From positions 1 through 9,336 of the forward strand of contig VSPV01000106.1 of the NCBI GenBank assembly GCA_009775605.1: a DNA stretch of 9,336 nucleotides. The letters are read 5' to 3'. Of the stretch, positions 6,672 through 9,336 are shown in pieces (position 1 is the stretch's first letter; each line of letters begins with the position of its first letter). Made by a program: the position numbers and the translations under genes. The notes under the pieces were generated by a model. It was not told where the DNA came from. It was given only the letters and a program-made list of their open reading frames with translations, and did no database searches. This DNA comes from Paramuribaculum sp. GTDB lineage: Bacteria > Bacteroidota > Bacteroidia > Bacteroidales > Muribaculaceae.

Positions 6672-7388
6672 ATGAATCTTACCCCCGACGAACTCAGCCG
6701 CTACGCACGCCACATCTCCCTGCCCGAGATAGGACAGGAAGGGCAGCAGAAGCTCAAGGACGCGTCGGTGCTGATTATCGGTGCGGGAGGGCTCGGCTCG
6801 CCCGTGGCCCTGTATCTTGCTGCCGCCGGAGTCGGCACCATCGGTATAGCCGACGCCGATACCGTGAGCCTCTCCAACCTGCAGCGCCAGATAATCCACG
6901 ACACACCCTCGGTGGGGCGGCTGAAGGTGGAAAGCGCCGCTTGCCGCATGGAGCGGCTCAACCCGCATGTGAAGACCGTAGCCTATCCCATGATGCTCAC
7001 CGACGGGAACATCGCGGATATAATGGCGGACTATGACTTCATTATCGAGGCGTCCGACAGTCTCGCCACTAAATTCCTTGTGGACCGCGCCTGCCTCGCC
7101 GCCGGAAAGCCTTACAGCCACGGCGCCATATCGGCGTTCGAGGGACAGACCATGACCGTGTTCCCCGGTTCGGTGAGATTCACCGATATTTTCCCCGACG
7201 GCCCCGATGCGGTGGAACGCCCCGCAGGCCCTCCCTCCGGGCCATTAGGCGTGGTGCCCGGAATTCTTGGCTGCATACAGGCAGCCGAAGCCATCAAATG
7301 GATTACAGGCGTGGGCGAACTGCTTACAGACTGCCTGCTGCGCTTCGATGTGCTCACAATGCAATTCTCCCGGATAGCCCTGCGCTGA
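6672..7388 (+). CDS. ThiF/MoeB/HesA-family E1-like adenylating enzyme
   Basis: This 238-residue protein has the E1-like fold that adenylates the C-terminal glycine of ubiquitin-like sulfur carriers (ThiS, MoaD) in thiamine, molybdopterin or related pathways. ATP-handling residues are all present: Arg13, the nucleotide loop GAGGLGSP (37-44), Asp61 and Asp63, Asn69 and Arg72 in SNLQRQ, Lys85 and Asp129 in EASDS. These align one residue behind Arg14, Asn70, Arg73, Lys86 and Asp130 of E. coli MoeB. The rest is reduced: the first zinc CXXC is replaced by FTDIF (170-174), the active-site cysteine is missing before LGVVPGILG, and the protein ends where the second CXXC would follow. No ThiS- or MoaD-like partner is in the window. 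It starts 16 bases after sufS, so it is probably cotranscribed and may serve sulfur metabolism. ATG at 6672 is preferred over a TTG at 6648 that overlaps sufS. HesA-like is an equally fair name. Confidence 0.85.
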   Translation: MNLTPDELSRYARHISLPEIGQEGQQKLKDASVLIIGAGGLGSPVALYLAAAGVGTIGIADADTVSLSNLQRQIIHDTPSVGRLKVESAACRMERLNPHVKTVAYPMMLTDGNIADIMADYDFIIEASDSLATKFLVDRACLAAGKPYSHGAISAFEGQTMTVFPGSVRFTDIFPDGPDAVERPAGPPSGPLGVVPGILGCIQAAEAIKWITGVGELLTDCLLRFDVLTMQFSRIALR

Positions 7389-7413
7389 TGGCGCCTTATC
7401 ACCTTTGAATACC

Positions 7414-8001
7414 ATGCCTGAAAATCCCCATATCTCCATGCCTACGGTCATAGCCGCCATACGGCGGGCGTGGCCTGTGAGCGACGAGGCTGTATCAGAG
7501 CTTATGGGCCTCGTGGAGCCATGCAGCTTCCCGAAACGCCACAGGCTCGTGCGCGAGGGCGTGGCCGAAGGCAAAGCCTATTTCATCGAGAAAGGGATGA
7601 CGCGCTCTTACTGGATGGTCGACGGCGAGGAAATCACCACCTCCTTCTCCACCGAAGGCGGAATCGTGTTCAGCATGGATGAACTGTATTACGGCACGCT
7701 GAGCGAGGAATACGTGGAGACCATCGAGCCGGTGACAGCCTTTGCCATAACCCTCGACGATCTGCGACATCTCTGGGAAACGCGACTCGACTTCGCCAAC
7801 TGGAGCCGGGTGATACATCAGAACGAATACCGCCGCCTTCACCGCTCCCACAAGGAAAGGCTCACCCTCACGGCCGCCGAGCGCTATCTTGCGTTCCGCA
7901 ACCAGTTTCCCGAGGTGTGCCGTCGCGCTAATCTCGGCCACATAGCATCATATCTCGGCATCTCGCCCTCCACGCTGAGCCGCCTGCGTAAACGATTTTG
8001 A
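7414..8001 (+). CDS. Crp/Fnr-family transcriptional regulator
   Basis: This 195-residue protein has an N-terminal cyclic-nucleotide-binding-type beta-barrel (about 25-115, with KRHRLVREG and AYFIEKGMTRSY typical of the Bacteroidetes branch), a linking helix, and a C-terminal helix-turn-helix at about 172-195 (LGHIASYLGISPSTLSRLRKRF). It ends right after the recognition helix, so it lacks most of the wing seen in E. coli CRP (210 residues). The cAMP phosphate-binding cassette is not recognisable, and only Cys37 and Cys169 occur, so neither cAMP binding nor an FNR-type 4Fe-4S cluster is supported; the effector is unknown. The recognition helix has Ser-Pro-Ser-Thr where CRP and FNR use a glutamate for base contact. 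The ATG at 7414 is preferred to a TTG at 7405. It follows the adenylating enzyme by 25 bases with no terminator, so it may be the last gene of the suf transcript. Confidence 0.88.
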   Translation: MPENPHISMPTVIAAIRRAWPVSDEAVSELMGLVEPCSFPKRHRLVREGVAEGKAYFIEKGMTRSYWMVDGEEITTSFSTEGGIVFSMDELYYGTLSEEYVETIEPVTAFAITLDDLRHLWETRLDFANWSRVIHQNEYRRLHRSHKERLTLTAAERYLAFRNQFPEVCRRANLGHIASYLGISPSTLSRLRKRF

Positions 8002-8011
8002 CCTGCGTCAA
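7998..8011 (+). promoter_or_regulatory. Candidate Crp/Fnr-type operator TTGAC-N4-GTCAA
   Basis: The bases TTGACCTGCGTCAA form a perfect 5-4-5 inverted repeat, the same architecture as the FNR box TTGAT-N4-ATCAA. The palindrome overlaps the stop codon of the Crp/Fnr gene (TGA at 7999-8001). Its centre at 8004.5 lies about 41.5 bases upstream of a start site near 8046, predicted from the -7 element at 8034-8041; this is the classical class II activator position. The regulator next door is the obvious candidate ligand, but its recognition helix lacks the usual glutamate, so another Crp/Fnr member could bind. This is inference from spacing and symmetry. Confidence 0.4.
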
Positions 8012-8023
8012 GAACTTCGCGCC

Positions 8024-8041
8024 TATTTTTGCGTAACTTTG
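8024..8041 (+). promoter_or_regulatory. Predicted acyltransferase promoter, tandem -7 elements
   Basis: Two exact TAnnTTTG matches lie two bases apart: TATTTTTG at 8024-8031 and TAACTTTG at 8034-8041. The second is identical to the -7 element proposed for cvpA and would start transcription around 8046, about 29 bases before the ATG at 8075. It lacks a -33 TTTG at normal spacing. The first could use TTTG at 7997-8000 with a 23-base spacer. The downstream acyltransferase thus probably has its own transcription start, even if readthrough from the regulator gene also occurs. Confidence 0.5.
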
Positions 8042-8074
8042 CGGCTAAAATCAAACCAATCACCTTCATACACC

Positions 8075-9250
8075 ATGACTTTATCTCATTCCGGCCTGCG
8101 CGCGTCGGCGCAGTTTTCCGATTCAAAGCCCCATTATGAGCTGCTCGACGGTCTGCGCGGCGTTGCGGCCCTGCTCGTTCTCTGGTATCACGTCCACGAA
8201 GGCTTTGCCTTCGCCAGCGGCGCGCCGCTAATCGACTCGATCAACCACGGCTATCTCGCCGTAGACTTCTTTTTCATCCTCTCCGGTTTCGTGATAGGCT
8301 ACGCCTACGACGACCGCTGGGGCAGCTCCCTCACCACCGGCAGCTTCATCAAGCGGCGCCTCATACGTCTGCATCCCATGGTGGTGATGGGCGCCGTGAT
8401 AGGTCTGGTGTGCTTCCTGATTCAGGGAGCCGAGCAGTGGGACGGCACCAAGATGCCCACAGGCGGCATAATGACGGCCCTGCTCTGCGCCATGCTCTTC
8501 ATCCCGGCTCTTCCCGGGGGCATGTATGAAGTGCGCGGTAACGGCGAGGCATTCCCCCTCAACGGCCCCGCATGGTCGCTCTTCTTCGAATATATAGGCA
8601 ACATTGTATATGCCCTCGTCATACGCCGCTGCTCCACGCTGGTGGTGGGCATTCTGGCAGCTCTGCTGGGCGTGGCGCTATGCTACATGACATGGACCGA
8701 CATAAGCGGCGGCGACTGTCTGAGCGTGGGCTGGACAATGGCCGACAACGGATTCCTCACCGGCTCCATACGCATGCTGTTCCCCTTCACCATGGGCATC
8801 TTCCTCTCGCGCATCTTCCGCCAGAAGCGCATCAGAGGCGCTTTCTGGATATGCACCGTGATACTGCTCGTGCTCTTCGCCGTGCCCTACATTCCCAGCG
8901 ACGGCGCCATCAGCCTCAACGGCCTTTGCGAGTCGCTGTGCATCATAGCCATCTTCCCCATTCTGGTGTGGATAGGAGCTTCCGGCACCACCACCGACCG
9001 CCTCTCGTCGTCCATCTGCAAGTTCCTCGGCGACATCTCCTTCCCGGTCTACATCACTCACTATCCGGTGATGTATCTGTTCTACGCATGGATGATCAAA
9101 AACAAGACCTGGACCCTCGCCGATACATGGCCTGTGGCCATCGGAGTGATCCTGCTCAACATCCTCGTGGCGTGGCTCTGCCTCAAGCTTTACGACGAAC
9201 CCGTGCGCCGCTGGCTCACCAACCGCTTCCTCCACAAGAAAAAAGCCTGA
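8075..9250 (+). CDS. Membrane acyltransferase, family 3 (OafA/NodX-like)
   Basis: The 391-residue protein belongs to acyltransferase family 3, multi-pass inner-membrane enzymes that transfer acetyl or other short acyl groups to surface sugars such as O-antigen, capsule or exported glycans. Family marks are LDGLRGVAALLVLWYH (24-39) with Arg28 and the conserved His39, VDFFFILSGFVIG (63-75), RRLIRLHP (94-101) with the arginine and proline of the family, NGPAWSLFFEY (163-173), and GDISFPVYITHYPV near the C-terminus before the final helix and DEPVRRWL (374-381). About ten hydrophobic segments are visible, and the tail HKKKA is basic, as expected for a cytoplasmic end. The ATG at 8075 is preferred to the in-frame TTG at 8039, which lies within the -7 element. 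The acceptor is not evident, and no glycan-synthesis genes are adjacent. It is the last gene before the terminator. Confidence 0.9.
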   Translation: MTLSHSGLRASAQFSDSKPHYELLDGLRGVAALLVLWYHVHEGFAFASGAPLIDSINHGYLAVDFFFILSGFVIGYAYDDRWGSSLTTGSFIKRRLIRLHPMVVMGAVIGLVCFLIQGAEQWDGTKMPTGGIMTALLCAMLFIPALPGGMYEVRGNGEAFPLNGPAWSLFFEYIGNIVYALVIRRCSTLVVGILAALLGVALCYMTWTDISGGDCLSVGWTMADNGFLTGSIRMLFPFTMGIFLSRIFRQKRIRGAFWICTVILLVLFAVPYIPSDGAISLNGLCESLCIIAIFPILVWIGASGTTTDRLSSSICKFLGDISFPVYITHYPVMYLFYAWMIKNKTWTLADTWPVAIGVILLNILVAWLCLKLYDEPVRRWLTNRFLHKKKA

Positions 9251-9277
9251 CCACCTGGGGATATTGCATAATAACAA

Positions 9278-9320
9278 AAAAGCAGGGATGTGCTCAATTT
9301 GGCATCCCTGCTTTTGTTGT
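9278..9320 (+). terminator. Strong rho-independent terminator, probably bidirectional
   Basis: The bases 9278-9290 (AAAAGCAGGGATG) pair perfectly with 9303-9315 (CATCCCTGCTTTT), giving a 13-pair stem around a 12-base loop. A T-rich stretch follows to about 9320. On the opposite strand the A-run at 9276-9281 reads as a T-run after the same stem, so it could also stop leftward transcription from a gene beyond the right edge. It starts 27 bases after the acyltransferase stop codon and is the only clear intrinsic terminator in the window. Confidence 0.92.
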
Positions 9321-9336
9321 AATTTGAGCTTTACAG

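Noticed and set aside
5633..6673. 346-codon open frame on the minus strand opposite sufS
   Set aside because: It is antisense to a fully conserved SufS, its translation is His/Gly-rich with no family resemblance, and it has no promoter or start signals. It is an effect of GC-rich codon use.
8678..9277. 199-codon minus-strand open frame opposite the acyltransferase
   Set aside because: The translation is His/Glu/Gly-rich and low in hydrophobic residues, as expected for the complement of a membrane protein gene.
1..9336. Mobile elements, CRISPR arrays, tRNA or rRNA genes
   Set aside because: I saw no transposase, regularly spaced repeats, terminal repeats, cloverleaf or rRNA-like sequence in the window.

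Overview
The window looks like chromosomal DNA from a Gram-negative Bacteroidales bacterium, possibly a GC-rich gut lineage such as Muribaculaceae; the family-level guess is inference. Three things support this. Good matches to the Bacteroidetes -7 promoter element TAnnTTTG precede the transcription units. Start codons have A/T-rich rather than Shine-Dalgarno-type upstream regions. The Suf proteins and the short Crp/Fnr regulator resemble those of Bacteroidetes. All eight genes run on the plus strand, and GC-rich coding sequence is separated by an AT-rich leader at the left edge.

Region 1 (1-1584): a 278-base AT-rich intergenic region with promoter-like elements, then two overlapping envelope genes. 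These are a four-helix CvpA-family membrane protein and a secreted endonuclease/exonuclease/phosphatase-fold hydrolase. Region 2 (1585-7388): a suf iron-sulfur cluster assembly operon in the order sufB-sufC-sufD-sufS, followed 16 bases later by a small ThiF/MoeB/HesA-like adenylating enzyme. The operon has its own -7 element and a leader with two adjacent inverted repeats. SufS removes sulfur from cysteine, and SufBCD is the ATP-driven scaffold that builds and hands on the cluster. No sufE, sufU, sufA or sufT is present here, so the sulfur shuttle must be encoded elsewhere. Region 3 (7389-9336): a short Crp/Fnr-family regulator close behind the adenylating enzyme, then a membrane acyltransferase (family 3) with its own promoter region. 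A strong rho-independent terminator closes the block.

Most genes are recognisable housekeeping or accessory families, and I found no clearly new multi-gene system. Three points deserve a second look. First, the E1-like enzyme in the suf operon keeps every ATP-handling residue I checked but lacks the zinc-binding cysteine pairs and the active-site cysteine. Second, SufD ends in a CX2CX3C motif. Third, a perfect Crp/Fnr-style palindrome (TTGAC-N4-GTCAA) overlaps the stop codon of the Crp/Fnr gene and sits about 41.5 bases upstream of the start site predicted for the acyltransferase promoter.
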